Source of the DNA: Allobosea sp.
Lineage (GTDB): Bacteria > Pseudomonadota > Alphaproteobacteria > Rhizobiales > Beijerinckiaceae
DNA length: 64,000 bases
Assembly (NCBI RefSeq): GCF_030695125.1
Contig: NZ_JAUYTP010000008.1
Location: 124,001 to 188,000 of the forward strand
Direction of reading: 5' to 3'
Shown here in pieces: positions 1 through 12,316 of this stretch. The stretch's first letter is position 1. Each line of letters begins with the position of its first letter. Under the pieces are notes generated by a model that worked only from the letters and a program-made list of their open reading frames with translations, made no database searches and was not told the origin of the DNA. The translations under genes and the position numbers were made by a program.

Positions 1-217
1 CAGCGCTCGCAGGAGCGGTTCTCGCAAAGCTTCGGCGAGGGGCCTCCCCCGACGAAAGCAGGGCGAGGCGAGCGTGGGCGGGAAGGCGTCGTGACCCGTC
101 TCATCCGCAAGACATGACGCCAGCACGGAAAGAGATGCACCAAGAAGACCTAAGAAATACGGCTTGGTTCAGCGACGTTGAGATCAACAAGAGCGATCCC
201 ATGGGAGGGACAACAGA

Positions 218-1189
218 ATGAAGACCTATCTGACGATGGCGGCCGTAGCCGCGAGCCTGATCGTCGCCGGCGCCCCGGCGCAGGCCCAGACCAAGCTCAA
301 ATGGGCCCATGTCTACGAGACCTCGGAGCCCTTCCACACCGAATCCGTCTGGGCGGCCGACGAGTTCAAGAAGCGCACCAATGGCCGCTATGAGATCACC
401 GTCTATCCGGCCTCGCAGCTCGGCAAGGAAACCGACATCAACCAGGGCCTCACGCTCGGCACGGTCGATATCATCATCTCCGGTTCGAGCTTCGCCGCGC
501 GCGCCTTCCCGCCGATCGGCGTGACCTACTACCCCTTCACCTTCCGCAGCCCCGAGCATCTGCTCGCCTACACCAAGAGCGATGTCTTCACTGACATGGC
601 CAAGGGCTATCAGGAGAAGAGCGGCCACCAGATCGTCTCGGTGACCTATTACGGCACGCGCCACACCACCTCGAACAAGCCGATCAAGAGCTGCGCCGAT
701 ATGAAGGGCCTGAAGATCCGCGTGCCCGACGTGCCGGCTTATCTCGCGATGCCGCGCGCCTGCGGCGCCAACACCGCGCCGATCGCCTTCGCCGAAGTCT
801 ATCTCGCGCTGCAGAACGGCACGGTCGAGGCCCAGGAGAACCCGCTGACCACGATCGAGGCCAAGAAGTTCTACGAGGTCCAGAAGCACATCGTCCTGAC
901 CGGCCACATCGTCGACCACCTCAACACGGTCGTCGCCAAGCAGCTCTGGGACAAGCTCTCGCCCGAGGATCGCAAGATCTTCAGCGAAGTCGCGCAGGAG
1001 GCCTCCGCCCGGGCCACCAAGAAGATCCAGGCCGACGAGGTCAAGCTCGTCCAGTTCTTCAAGGACAAGGGCCTGACCGTGACCGAGGTCGACAAGGCCG
1101 AGTTCCTCGCCAACGTCCAGAAGAACGTCACCTTCGAGCAGTTCGGCTACCGCAAGGCCGACTGGGAGCGCATCCAGGCGATCAAGTAA
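218..1189 (+). CDS. TRAP transporter substrate-binding protein (DctP family)
   Basis: 323-aa ORF with signal peptide (MKTYLTMAAVAASLIVAGAPAQAQ) and DctP-like sequence; followed by the small and large TRAP permeases. Confidence 0.93.
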   Translation: MKTYLTMAAVAASLIVAGAPAQAQTKLKWAHVYETSEPFHTESVWAADEFKKRTNGRYEITVYPASQLGKETDINQGLTLGTVDIIISGSSFAARAFPPIGVTYYPFTFRSPEHLLAYTKSDVFTDMAKGYQEKSGHQIVSVTYYGTRHTTSNKPIKSCADMKGLKIRVPDVPAYLAMPRACGANTAPIAFAEVYLALQNGTVEAQENPLTTIEAKKFYEVQKHIVLTGHIVDHLNTVVAKQLWDKLSPEDRKIFSEVAQEASARATKKIQADEVKLVQFFKDKGLTVTEVDKAEFLANVQKNVTFEQFGYRKADWERIQAIK

Positions 1190-1221
1190 GTCTCTCTCTT
1201 GCCTCCTCGCGACGACGTTCT

Positions 1222-1307
1222 CGTCATTGCGAGGAGGCGCAGCCGACGAAGCCATCCAGAGCCGCCGCGCGGGCCCCCTGGATGGCTGCGCTGCGCTGGC
1301 AATGACG
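1222..1307. repeat. Intergenic inverted repeat, family D
   Basis: CGTCATTGCGAGGAGGCGCAGCCGACGAAGCCATCCAG...CTGGATGGCTGCGCTGCGCTGGCAATGACG. Confidence 0.85.
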
Positions 1308-1347
1308 ATGGCCGCCTCGGCCTAGCTCCTCACGACTGGACCAGCCT

Positions 1348-1926
1348 ATGACCACAGCCCCCGAAATCCACACGCCCGTGACCGGCGAGGAACTCGCCCA
1401 CGTCTTCGACGAGGCGGCGCCGCCGGCCGACCTGTCGGTCTACGGCGTCGAGGATTGGATCACGATGGCCGCGTTCTGGGTCATGGTCGGCTGCGTCATC
1501 CTGCAGTTCTTCACCCGCTACGTGCTCAACAATTCCTTCGCCTGGACCGAGGAGATCGCGATCAACGCGCTCGTCGTTGTCGTCTTCCTGGGCGCCTCGC
1601 TCTGCGTGCGCGCCTCCCGCCACATCCAGGTCGATTTCCTCTACCGCTACATGTCGCCCGGCATGGGCCGGATCATGGCGACCTTCGTCGATGCCGTGCG
1701 CATCGGCTTTTTCGCCTACGGAACCTGGCTGATGTACAAATACGCGTCGCTGATCCCCGACGAGATGATGACGACGGTCGATCTGCCGAAGTCCATCATC
1801 TTCAACGCCGTCGTCCTCGCCTTCGCGCTGATGACGCTGCGGGCGCTCCATGTCGCCTGGCAGAACATGCGCCGCGGCTATTCCGTGCTGGAAAAGCCGG
1901 AAGCCTTCGACGGCTCGGAGGCCTGA
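1348..1926 (+). CDS. TRAP transporter small permease (DctQ family)
   Basis: 192-aa membrane ORF between the SBP and DctM genes. Confidence 0.9.
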   Translation: MTTAPEIHTPVTGEELAHVFDEAAPPADLSVYGVEDWITMAAFWVMVGCVILQFFTRYVLNNSFAWTEEIAINALVVVVFLGASLCVRASRHIQVDFLYRYMSPGMGRIMATFVDAVRIGFFAYGTWLMYKYASLIPDEMMTTVDLPKSIIFNAVVLAFALMTLRALHVAWQNMRRGYSVLEKPEAFDGSEA

Positions 1927-1933
1927 GACCACC

Positions 1934-3340
1934 ATGCTGATCCTGCTCGGTTCCTTTCTTGGCCTGATGATCCTCGGCGTGCCGGTGGCGATCGCCATGG
2001 CCGTCGCCTCGCTCGCCTTCATCGTCATCTCGGGTACCGTGCCCGACGTCATCCTCGCGCAGCGCATGATCGCGGGCGTCGAGAGCTTCCCGCTGCTTGC
2101 CGTGCCCTTCTTCATCCTGGCCGGCAATCTCATGAACATCGCCGGCGTGACCGGCCGCATCTATGCCTTCGCGGTCGCGCTCGTCGGCTGGATGCGCGGC
2201 GGCCTGGCCCAGGTCAACATCATCGGCTCGGTGATCTTCTCGGGCATGTCGGGCACCGCGATCGCCGATGCCGCCGGCATCGGCACGATCGAGATCAAGG
2301 CGATGAAGGACCACGGCTACCCGACCGAGGTCGCCGTCGGCGTCACGGCGGCCTCCGCCACGCTGGGACCGATCATCCCGCCCTCGCTGCCCTTCGTCAT
2401 CTACGGGATGATGTCGAACACCTCGATCGGCGCGCTCTTCCTCGCCGGTGTCGTCCCCGGCGTGATGATGACGCTGTTCATGATGATCACTGTCGCGATC
2501 TTCGCGCGTATCTATAAATGGGGCTCGGACGCCACCTTCTCTCTGCGCGAGATCGGAACGGCCGGCATCGAGGTCGCGGTCGTTCTCGGCTTCCCGCTGC
2601 TGGCCTATTGCCTGCTCTGGGCGGGCCTGCCCGACAACCTCGCGATCGGCCTTGCGCTCGCGGTGCTGCTGGGGCTCGACTACTATTTCGACTTCTCGGC
2701 CGTGATGGCGCTGATGACGCCGGTCATCCTGATCGGCGGCATGACGATGGGCTGGTTCACGCCGACCGAGGCCGCTGCCGCCGCGGTGATCTGGTCGCTC
2801 TTCCTCGGTCTCGTCCGCTATCGCTCGATGACCATGCGCAGCCTGACCAAGGCGACCTTCGACACGATCGAGACCACGGCCTCCGTGCTCTTCATCGTCA
2901 CGGCGGCCTCGATCTTCGCCTGGCTGCTGACGGTCTCCAACACCGCCCAGATCCTGTCTGACCTGATCCTCAGCCTGACCCAGAACAAATGGGTCTTCCT
3001 GGTGCTGGTCAACATCCTGCTGCTCTTCATCGGCTGCTTCCTCGATACCATCGCCGCCATCACCATCGTGGTGCCGATCCTGCTGCCGATCGCGCTGAAG
3101 CTCGGCGTCGACCCGATCCATTTCGGGCTGATCATGGTGCTGAACCTGATGATCGGGCTTTTGCACCCGCCACTCGGCATGGTGCTGTTCGTGCTCTCGC
3201 GCGTCGCCAAGCTCTCGGTCGAGCGCACTACCATGGCGATCCTGCCCTGGCTGGTCCCGCTCTTCGCGGCGCTGATCGCGATTACCTTCATCCCCGAACT
3301 GACGCTCTGGCTGCCGCGCCAGATGGGGATGGTACGGTGA
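1934..3340 (+). CDS. TRAP transporter large permease (DctM family)
   Basis: ORF with start MLILLGSFLGLMILGVPVAIAMAVASL; hydrophobic throughout, typical DctM; ATG at 1934 chosen over the upstream ORF start. Confidence 0.92.
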   Translation: MLILLGSFLGLMILGVPVAIAMAVASLAFIVISGTVPDVILAQRMIAGVESFPLLAVPFFILAGNLMNIAGVTGRIYAFAVALVGWMRGGLAQVNIIGSVIFSGMSGTAIADAAGIGTIEIKAMKDHGYPTEVAVGVTAASATLGPIIPPSLPFVIYGMMSNTSIGALFLAGVVPGVMMTLFMMITVAIFARIYKWGSDATFSLREIGTAGIEVAVVLGFPLLAYCLLWAGLPDNLAIGLALAVLLGLDYYFDFSAVMALMTPVILIGGMTMGWFTPTEAAAAAVIWSLFLGLVRYRSMTMRSLTKATFDTIETTASVLFIVTAASIFAWLLTVSNTAQILSDLILSLTQNKWVFLVLVNILLLFIGCFLDTIAAITIVVPILLPIALKLGVDPIHFGLIMVLNLMIGLLHPPLGMVLFVLSRVAKLSVERTTMAILPWLVPLFAALIAITFIPELTLWLPRQMGMVR

Positions 3341-3377
3341 GGATGGTCCCGGCCCGTGAGAGGGAGCCGGTGGAGGC

Positions 3378-4526
3378 ATGACCGATCCGTGGACCCCCTT
3401 CCGCTTCGGCGGCGGGCGCACTCTGCCCAACCGCTTCTTGCTGGCGCCGATGACGACGGATGCCTCCGATCCCGACGGAATGGTCAGTGCCGGGGAGCGC
3501 GCTTTCGTGCGGCGACGCAGCCTGTCGGGTTTCGGTGGCCTGATCAGCTCATGCGCTTACGTTCATGATGATGGTCGCTCCTGGAACGGCATCGGAGCGG
3601 CAAAGCCCGGGCACCTTCCGAGCCTCGAGGCGCTGGCTGGGGATCTTCGTGCCGGCGGCGGTCTTGCGATCCTGCAGATCTACGATGGCGGCCGCATTGC
3701 GCGGCCCGCCCTGATCGGGGAGGGACGGATGCGTGCCCCGTCGGCCGTCGCGTCGCTACGACCCGGCGCGCTGACCCCGCGCGAGATGACCGGAGCCGAG
3801 GTCGATGATCTCGTCGGCTGCTTTGGTGCCGCAGCGGAGCGGGCGCGACAGGCCGGCTTCAACGGCGTCGAACTCCATGGCGCCAATCACTACCTGCTGC
3901 ACCAGTTCTTCTCGCCGCGCGCCAACCGCAGGCGGGACCGCTGGGGCGGTGACCGCGATGCGCGGATGCGCTTTCCACTCGCCGTGGTGCAGGCGGCCCG
4001 AGAGGCGTTGGGGCCGGGCATGGTTCTCGGCTACCGGATCACGCCGTTCGAGCCTGAGCCCGATGGCTACAGGCTCGATGACGCGCTCGCGCTCGTCGAT
4101 CGGCTCGCCGGTCTCGGCCTCGACTACATCCATGTGTCTCTCGATGATTTTCGCCTTCAGCAGCCGCAGCGCGAGGATCGCAATTATCTAATTCCCACCG
4201 CGCCGACCGGCAGTGACGGTCGCAGCCCGCTGGCGGAAATCCGTGCGGTGATCGCGGGGCGCTGCACGGTCATCGCCTGCGGCGGCGTCGGTACGCTCGC
4301 GGATGCCCAGGCCGCTATGGCGGCGGGCGGAGATCTCGTCGCGGCTGGCCGGGCGCCATTGATCGACCCGGACTGGCTTCGCAAGCTCGCTGACGGTCGC
4401 GAGGCTGACATCGCGTTGCGATTCCCAAACGCGCCCGAGGACATCGCGGCGCGCTGCGCGATCCCGCCGCGCATGGTCGATTATCTGCTGAGCCGGCCCG
4501 GCTGGATCAAACGCGAGGACGCCTGA
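3378..4526 (+). CDS. NADH:flavin oxidoreductase / old yellow enzyme family protein
   Basis: OYE motifs including GFNGVELHGANHYLLHQFFSPRANRRRDRWGG. Confidence 0.88.
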   Translation: MTDPWTPFRFGGGRTLPNRFLLAPMTTDASDPDGMVSAGERAFVRRRSLSGFGGLISSCAYVHDDGRSWNGIGAAKPGHLPSLEALAGDLRAGGGLAILQIYDGGRIARPALIGEGRMRAPSAVASLRPGALTPREMTGAEVDDLVGCFGAAAERARQAGFNGVELHGANHYLLHQFFSPRANRRRDRWGGDRDARMRFPLAVVQAAREALGPGMVLGYRITPFEPEPDGYRLDDALALVDRLAGLGLDYIHVSLDDFRLQQPQREDRNYLIPTAPTGSDGRSPLAEIRAVIAGRCTVIACGGVGTLADAQAAMAAGGDLVAAGRAPLIDPDWLRKLADGREADIALRFPNAPEDIAARCAIPPRMVDYLLSRPGWIKREDA

Positions 4527-4534
4527 GCGGGGCC

Positions 4535-6201
<1,667 letters not shown>

Positions 6202-6205
<4 letters not shown>

Positions 6206-7008
6206 GAACGGCTCCGTTCGTGCTGGGCCGCCGCGTCCAGCGCTGCGGCGATGATGGCGGAGAGGGAGGATTGCAGGGTCGCGGCGATGGCCGCGTCGAA
6301 AGTCCAGGGCGCCGCTTCCGTGGCGAGATAGGCGCTGAGCGCCTTTTCCATCTGCAGCGCATGGACGTGTTCGGCGGGCCGGCCGTAATGGCGGGTGATC
6401 CAGCCGCCTTTGAAGCGGCCGTTGACGACATGGGTCAGCGGCTGCGCGGCCATCGCCGCCGCTGCCGCCGCCTCGATGGCGGGTGCGCAGCTCGCGCCTG
6501 AATTGGTGCCGAGATTGAGCGTCGGCAGCGTGCCGGGAAACAGCCGCGGGATCACCGACTTGATCGAGTGGCAGTCCCACAGCACGGCATAGCCATGGGC
6601 GGCCTTGACGCGGTCGATCTCGGCTGTGAGCGCCTCGTGATAGGGTTGGAAATAGACGGCGCGGCGCCGCTCGATCTCGGCGGCGTCAGGCAACACCGTC
6701 CAGATCGGCGCTCCGTCGAAGGTCGTCGTCGGCACCAGCTCGGTCGTGGCCTGTCCGGGATAGAGCGAGACGCCGGAGGGATCGCGGTTCAGGTCGATGA
6801 CGAAGCGCGACAGCTTCGCCTCGACGATCGTCGGCTGGAAGCGCTCCGCGAAGGCATAGACCTCGCGCATGTGCCAGTCGGTGTCCTCGACCAGCCGCCC
6901 GCGTTCGTTCAGCGCAGCATCGACTTCTGAGGGCAGCCCGGTGCCGGGATGCGGCATCGAGAGGATGAGCGGGGAGGGGCCCCGGGTGACGGTGACGATC
7001 GAGGTCAT
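6202..7008 (-). CDS. hutG: N-formylglutamate deformylase
   Basis: 268-aa N-formylglutamate amidohydrolase-like ORF ([26 protein letters not shown]) in hut cluster. Confidence 0.93.
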
Positions 7009-7045
7009 GAGCGTCTCTTCGCGAGCGTTGCGTCTTGTCCATCGA

Positions 7046-7214
7046 GGCGCGGGGAACCCCTCTCCTGTAAGGAGAGGGGCAGGGGTGAGGTGTAGGCCCC
7101 TGGACCAGCGAAACGCACTCCTGACGGCGGCTCCGGGGAGGTCACGGCCACGGTGTCAAACGGCCGACCCCTCACCCCTGCCCCTCTCCCTACGGGAGAG
7201 GGGTTCCCCGCGCC
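7046..7214. repeat. Intergenic inverted repeat, family E, between hutH and hutG
   Basis: GGCGCGGGGAACCCCTCTCCTGTAAGGAGAGGGGCAGGGGTGAGG...CCTCACCCCTGCCCCTCTCCCTACGGGAGAGGGGTTCCCCGCGCC. Confidence 0.9.
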
Positions 7215-7249
7215 TGCTCGGTTGACGAGGACCGCTCTTTGCCAACGCC

Positions 7250-8785
7250 TCACGCCGAAAACTCCGCAAACGAATCCAGCCCCGCCGCCCGGCCCACAGC
7301 CCCCGACAGAACCAGATCCGTCGCCGCGGCGAGATCGGGCGCGAGATAGCGGTCCTCCGTCAGCGGCGCGATCCGGCTCCGCAGCAGCGCCAGAACAGGC
7401 TCCAGCCGCGGGCTCGTCGTCATCGGGCGGTGATGCTCGATCGCTTCCGCCGCCGCCATCAGCTCGACGCCGATGATGCTCGCGGCATTCGCTGCCATGT
7501 CGAGCAGGCGATAGGCGCCATGCGTCGCCATCGAGACATGGTCTTCCTGGTTGGCCGAGGTCGGGATGGTATCGACCGAGGCCGGATAGGCCTTCTGCTT
7601 GTTCTCGGAGGCCAGCGCGGCCGCGGTCACCTGCGCGATCATGAAGCCGGAGTTGAGCCCCGCATCGCGCGCCAGGAACGGCGGCAGGCCGCTCATCACG
7701 GGGTCGACCAGAAGCGCGATCCGCCGCTCGGAGAGGTTGCCGATCTCGCATAGCCCCATCGCCAGCATGTCGGCGGCAAAGGCCACCGGCTCGGCATGGA
7801 AGTTCCCGCCCGAGACGACCTCGCCCGGCCCCAGCACCAGCGGGTTGTCGGTGACGGCATTGGCCTCGATCGCAAGCGTCGCGGCGGCATTGGCGAGCAG
7901 GTCGCGCACCGCGCCCATCACCTGCGGCTGGCAGCGCAGCGAATAGGGGTCCTGCACCTTGCTGTCGCCGAAGCGATGGCTGTCGCGGATCTGGCTGCTG
8001 GCGATCAGTTCGAGCAGCAGCGCCGCGACGCGGATCTGGCCGGGCTGGCCGCGCAAGCGTTGGATGCGCGGGTCGAACGGCGTGTCGGAGCCCTTCAGCG
8101 CATCGACCGAGAGCGCGCCGGCGACCAGTGCGGCATCGAACACCCGCGCCATGGCGGTGAGGCCAGTGAGCGCCAGCGCGGTCGAGACCTGCGTGCCGTT
8201 GATCAGCGCCAACCCCTCCTTGGGTCCGAGCGCCAGCGGCGCCTGGCCGATCCGTGCGAGCGCGTCCGCAGCCGGCATCACCTCGCCCTTCAGCCTGATC
8301 TCACCGACGCCCATCAGGGCGGCGGTGAGATGGGCGAGCGGCGCGAGATCGCCCGAGGCGCCGACCGAGCCCTTCGCCGGAACGACCGGAAGCGCGTCGG
8401 CCTTGAGCGCGCCGAGCAGCGCCTCGACCACCACAGGCCGCACGCCGGACGCGCCACGCGCCAGGCTCGCCGCCTTCATCGCGAGAATGAGCCGCACCAC
8501 GCCGTCGGGGAGGGCCGGGCCGGTGCCGACCGCATGCGACAGGATCAGATTGCGCTGGAGCGTCGCGAGGTCGCCATCCGCGATCCGCACGCTGGCGAGC
8601 TTCCCAAAGCCGGTGTTGACGCCATAGGTCACGGTGCCCGCCGCGACGATGTCGTCGACGATCGTCTGGGCGGTACGAATCGCATCCGCACTCGCCGCCG
8701 ACAGCGTGATCGACGCGCCGTCGATCACGTCGCGCCAGTGAGTCAGGGCGGCATGGCCGGGGTCGAGGAGAAGGGGCGTGCTCAT
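7250..8785 (-). CDS. hutH: Histidine ammonia-lyase
   Basis: 511 aa; MIO motif context [25 protein letters not shown]. Confidence 0.97.
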   Translation of the reverse strand: MSTPLLLDPGHAALTHWRDVIDGASITLSAASADAIRTAQTIVDDIVAAGTVTYGVNTGFGKLASVRIADGDLATLQRNLILSHAVGTGPALPDGVVRLILAMKAASLARGASGVRPVVVEALLGALKADALPVVPAKGSVGASGDLAPLAHLTAALMGVGEIRLKGEVMPAADALARIGQAPLALGPKEGLALINGTQVSTALALTGLTAMARVFDAALVAGALSVDALKGSDTPFDPRIQRLRGQPGQIRVAALLLELIASSQIRDSHRFGDSKVQDPYSLRCQPQVMGAVRDLLANAAATLAIEANAVTDNPLVLGPGEVVSGGNFHAEPVAFAADMLAMGLCEIGNLSERRIALLVDPVMSGLPPFLARDAGLNSGFMIAQVTAAALASENKQKAYPASVDTIPTSANQEDHVSMATHGAYRLLDMAANAASIIGVELMAAAEAIEHHRPMTTSPRLEPVLALLRSRIAPLTEDRYLAPDLAAATDLVLSGAVGRAAGLDSFAEFSA

Positions 8786-10014
8786 TGTCCGTTCCAGATC
8801 CGGGCGTGAAGCGGGTTGAAGCCGATGCGGTAGGCGAGCTCGGCCGGGCGCTCAATGTCCCAGATCGCGAGGTCGCAGGCCTTGCCGGCTTCCAGCGTGC
8901 CGATTTCGTCGGAGAGGCCGAGCGCCTGCGCGGCATGAAGGGTCAGCCCCGCCAGCGCCTCCTCCGGCGTCAGCCGGAACAGCGTGCAGGCCATGTTCAT
9001 CACCAGCAGCGGCGAGGTCAGCGGCGAGGAGCCGGGATTGGCGTCGGTCGCGAGCGCGATGGGCACGCCATGTCGGCGCAGCAGCGCGATCGGCGGCTTC
9101 ACCGTCTCGCGCAGGAAGTAGAAGGCCCCGGGCAGCACCACGGCGACCGTGCCGGCCTTGGCCATGGCGATCACGCCGGCCTCGTCGAGATATTCGAGAT
9201 GATCCGCCGAGAGCGCACCCAGGCCGGCTGCCAGCGCCGCGCCGCCGAGATTGGAGAGTTGCTCGGCGTGGATTTTGATCGCCAGCCCCTTCGCCTGAGC
9301 GGCCTCGAAGACGGCCCGCGTCTCCTCGGGCGAGAAGGCGATGCCCTCACAGAACACATCGACTGCATCCGCCAGGCCCTCAGCCGCGATGGCGTCCAAC
9401 ATCGGCCCGGCGACGAGCGCGGTGTAGTCGCCCGAGCGACCCTTGAATTCGGGGGGCACGGCATGGGCGCCGAGGAAGGTCGTGCGCACCCGCACCGGCC
9501 GCTCCCGCCCGATCCGGCGCGCGACCCGCAGCGTCTTGACCTCGGCCTGCGTCTCCAGCCCGTAGCCCGACTTGATCTCGACCGTGGTCACGCCCTCGGC
9601 CAGTAGGGCCGACAGCCGCCGGTCGGCATTGGCGAACAGCGCGTCCTCGCTCGCCGCCCGGGTCGCGGTCACCGTGGAGAGGATGCCGCCGCCGGCGCGC
9701 GCGATTTCCTCATAGCTCGCGCCCTGCAGGCGCAGCTCGAATTCGTGGGCGCGGTCGCCGCCATAGACGAGATGGGTGTGGCAATCGATCAGCCCCGGCG
9801 TGATCCAGCGCCCGCCGCAATCGATCGTCTCCGCCGCCGCGAAGGCCGGCGCCTGGCTGCGCGGCCCGGCATAGAGGATGCGCCCGTCGCGGGCGGCCAC
9901 GACGCCATCCTCGACCGCGCCATAGGGAGTCGCCACCGAGGGCGCCATCGTGGCCAGCCGGGCCCGCGTCCAGAGCCGGTCGCAGGTCGGGGTCTCAGCC
10001 GACATCGTCGCCAT
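8782..10014 (-). CDS. hutI: Imidazolonepropionase
   Basis: 410-aa amidohydrolase with [33 protein letters not shown]; 4-bp overlap with hutH. Confidence 0.96.
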   Translation of the reverse strand: MATMSAETPTCDRLWTRARLATMAPSVATPYGAVEDGVVAARDGRILYAGPRSQAPAFAAAETIDCGGRWITPGLIDCHTHLVYGGDRAHEFELRLQGASYEEIARAGGGILSTVTATRAASEDALFANADRRLSALLAEGVTTVEIKSGYGLETQAEVKTLRVARRIGRERPVRVRTTFLGAHAVPPEFKGRSGDYTALVAGPMLDAIAAEGLADAVDVFCEGIAFSPEETRAVFEAAQAKGLAIKIHAEQLSNLGGAALAAGLGALSADHLEYLDEAGVIAMAKAGTVAVVLPGAFYFLRETVKPPIALLRRHGVPIALATDANPGSSPLTSPLLVMNMACTLFRLTPEEALAGLTLHAAQALGLSDEIGTLEAGKACDLAIWDIERPAELAYRIGFNPLHARIWNGQ

Positions 10015-10057
10015 GTCGCGTCCTCTCGACTATCCTCGAATGGAGAGTATGCTAGCT

Positions 10058-10100
10058 AATTGCATATGCAAATGACAAGCCCTTAATTGCATAGGCAATT
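10058..10100. promoter_or_regulatory. Tandem palindromes in the hutI/hutF divergent promoter; candidate HutC operator
   Basis: AATTGCATATGCAAAT (10058-10073) and AATTGCATAGGCAATT (10085-10100), centres 27 bp apart, between divergent hut units; hutC lies in the same locus. Confidence 0.75.
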
Positions 10101-10118
10101 GGACGCTGGAGAGACGCC

Positions 10119-11486
10119 GTGACCCTGACCCTGCATCTGCAGCAGGCCCTGCTGCCGGACGGTTTTGCCGAGAATGTGCGCCTGACCCATTCGGGGGGAA
10201 CGATCACGGCGGTCGAGCCGGGCGTCGCGGCGCAAGCGGGCGACATCAGGCTCTCCGGGCTGGCGCTGCCCGGCATGCCGAACCTCCACAGCCACGCCTT
10301 CCAGCGCGGCATGGCCGGCCTGTCGGAGCGCCGCGGCGCGAGCGAGGATTCGTTCTGGACCTGGCGGGAGGTGATGTACCGCTTCCTCGACCGGCTCGAC
10401 CCCGATGACGTGCAGGCGCTCGCCGCCCAGGCCTTCGTCGAGATGCTGGAGGGCGGCTTCACGGCGCTCGCCGAGTTCCACTATCTGCATCACGACAAGG
10501 ACGGTCGCCCCTATGCCGACATCGCCGCGATGGGGGCCGGCATTGCCGCGGCCGCCGAGGAAACCGGGCTCGGCCTGACGCTGCTGCCGGTCCTCTACCG
10601 CTTCGGCAATTTCGGCCAGGCGCCCTCGGTCCACGGCCAGCGCCGCTTCGTCAACGACCGCGACTCCTATCTCAGGCTGATCGAGGCGAGCGAGGCCGCG
10701 CTCCGTCCTCTGTCCGACGCTTGCCTCGGCTTGGCGCCGCATTCTCTGCGCGCCGTGGCGCTGGAGGATCTGGACTGGCTCGCCGGCCTGCGCCATGGCA
10801 CGCCCCTGCACATCCATGTCGCCGAGCAGATGCGAGAGGTCGAGGATTCGATCGCCATCATGGGCAAACGGCCCGTCGCCTTGCTCAATGACACCATCGC
10901 GCTCGACGCGCGCTGGTGCCTGATCCACGCCACCCATCTCGACGATGCCGAGCGCGATGCGATCGCAGCCAGCGGCGCCGTCGCGGGCTTATGCCCCATC
11001 ACGGAAGCGAGCCTCGGCGATGGCATCTTCGATGGCGTGCGCTACCGGGCGTCGGGCGGCCGCTACGGTGTCGGCAGCGATTCCAACATCCAGATCGATG
11101 CCGGCGCCGAACTGCGCCTGCTCGAGTATTCGCAGCGCTTCCGTGACCGCCGCCGCGCGCTGCTGGCGGAGGAGGATGCCTCGACCGGCGTCGCGCTGTG
11201 GCGCGCTGCCGCCACCGGCGGCGCCCAGGCCTGCGGGCGGGCACTTGGGGCTCTCTCGCCGGGCATGAGGGCCGATCTCGTGACGCTCGATCCCGACCAT
11301 CCGGCCCTCATCGGCAAGACGGGCGGGGCGGCCCTCGACAGCGCGATCTTCGCCACCAACGCGCTGCCCGTTCGGGATGTCGTCGTCGGCGGCCGGCATC
11401 TCGTGGCGGAGGGGCGGCACCTTGCCCGCGTCGCGGTCAAGACGCGCTTCGGCACCGTCATGCGCAAGCTGCTGGCGGCGCTGTGA
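10119..11486 (+). CDS. hutF: Formimidoylglutamate deiminase
   Basis: 455-aa amidohydrolase (MPNLHSHAFQRGMAGLSERR); GTG start; in hut locus. Confidence 0.94.
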   Translation: MTLTLHLQQALLPDGFAENVRLTHSGGTITAVEPGVAAQAGDIRLSGLALPGMPNLHSHAFQRGMAGLSERRGASEDSFWTWREVMYRFLDRLDPDDVQALAAQAFVEMLEGGFTALAEFHYLHHDKDGRPYADIAAMGAGIAAAAEETGLGLTLLPVLYRFGNFGQAPSVHGQRRFVNDRDSYLRLIEASEAALRPLSDACLGLAPHSLRAVALEDLDWLAGLRHGTPLHIHVAEQMREVEDSIAIMGKRPVALLNDTIALDARWCLIHATHLDDAERDAIAASGAVAGLCPITEASLGDGIFDGVRYRASGGRYGVGSDSNIQIDAGAELRLLEYSQRFRDRRRALLAEEDASTGVALWRAAATGGAQACGRALGALSPGMRADLVTLDPDHPALIGKTGGAALDSAIFATNALPVRDVVVGGRHLVAEGRHLARVAVKTRFGTVMRKLLAAL

Positions 11487-11491
11487 CGGCG

Positions 11492-12241
11492 ATGGCTCAG
11501 GATCGGCTCGATGCGGTGAAGCTGGATGGCACCGGTCCGATCTATGATCAGATCCGCCGGTCTATCCGCGATCTCATTCTCGGCGGCACCTGGCCTCCCG
11601 GCACGTCGGTCCCGCCCGAGCACGCGCTGATGGAGCAGCTCGGCGCCTCCCGCATGACCGTCCACCGCGCGCTCGTACAGCTGGCGCGCGAGGGGCTGAT
11701 CACCCGCCGGCGCCGCTCGGGCACCGTGGTGGCGAGCCCGCCGACGACCCATGCCATGCTCGACATCCTGTCGATCCCCGCCGAGGTGGAGCGGCTCGGG
11801 CAGCGCTATGCCTATGAGGTTCTGGCGCGGCATGACGGGCGGCCCTCGCCGGAACTGGCGCTGCGCTTCGGGCTGAAGCGAGGCGAGAAGATCGCCCATC
11901 TCGTGACGCTGCACCGGGCCGACGACCGGCCGCATGTGCTGGAGGAACGCGTCATCCACCTTGCGACCGTACCGGCCGCAGCCGCAGAGGATTTCGCGAG
12001 GACCCCACCGGGCGACTGGTTGCTGCAGCACAGTCTCTGGTCGCAGGCGGAGCACGCCATCAGCGCCATTCCGGCCGAACCGGACGATGCCGCGCTGCTC
12101 GACATCGCAGCCGGGGAAGCCTGCCTGCTGATCGAACGCCGGACCTGGAACCAAGCCGCTCCGGTCACGGCGGTGCGGCTGCTGTACCCTGGAAACCGCC
12201 ACCGTTTCGTCGGCCGTTTCGGGCCTTACGGAGCGGTCTGA
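11492..12241 (+). CDS. hutC: Histidine utilization repressor, GntR family
   Basis: GntR winged helix (GPIYDQIRRSIRDLILGGTWPPGTSVPPEHALMEQLGASRMTVHRALVQLAREGLITRRRRSGTVV) plus UTRA-like C-terminus; adjacent to the hutF stop. Confidence 0.93.
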   Translation: MAQDRLDAVKLDGTGPIYDQIRRSIRDLILGGTWPPGTSVPPEHALMEQLGASRMTVHRALVQLAREGLITRRRRSGTVVASPPTTHAMLDILSIPAEVERLGQRYAYEVLARHDGRPSPELALRFGLKRGEKIAHLVTLHRADDRPHVLEERVIHLATVPAAAAEDFARTPPGDWLLQHSLWSQAEHAISAIPAEPDDAALLDIAAGEACLLIERRTWNQAAPVTAVRLLYPGNRHRFVGRFGPYGAV

Positions 12242-12251
12242 CGCCGACACG

Positions 12252-12285
12252 AAAAAGCCCGGCCGGCGCGATGCGCCAGCCGGGC
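12252..12285 (-). terminator. Rho-independent terminator-like hairpin downstream of the glycine-zipper gene
   Basis: GCCCGGCTGGCGCATCGCGCCGGCCGGGC followed by TTTTT read on the minus strand. Confidence 0.75.
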
Positions 12286-12316
12286 CTCGAACTCACCGCA
12301 GGAGCGGTCGGGTCGC

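Noticed and set aside
1-217. Possible partial gene or promoter at the window start
   Set aside because: No ORF with recognisable product and no clear regulatory motif could be supported
101-1255. 384-aa minus-strand ORF over the TRAP SBP
   Set aside because: Shadow ORF; the plus-strand SBP has a signal peptide and operon context
1802-3430. 542-aa minus-strand ORF
   Set aside because: Antisense to the DctM permease; extreme Arg/Asp/Gln/His content marks a shadow ORF
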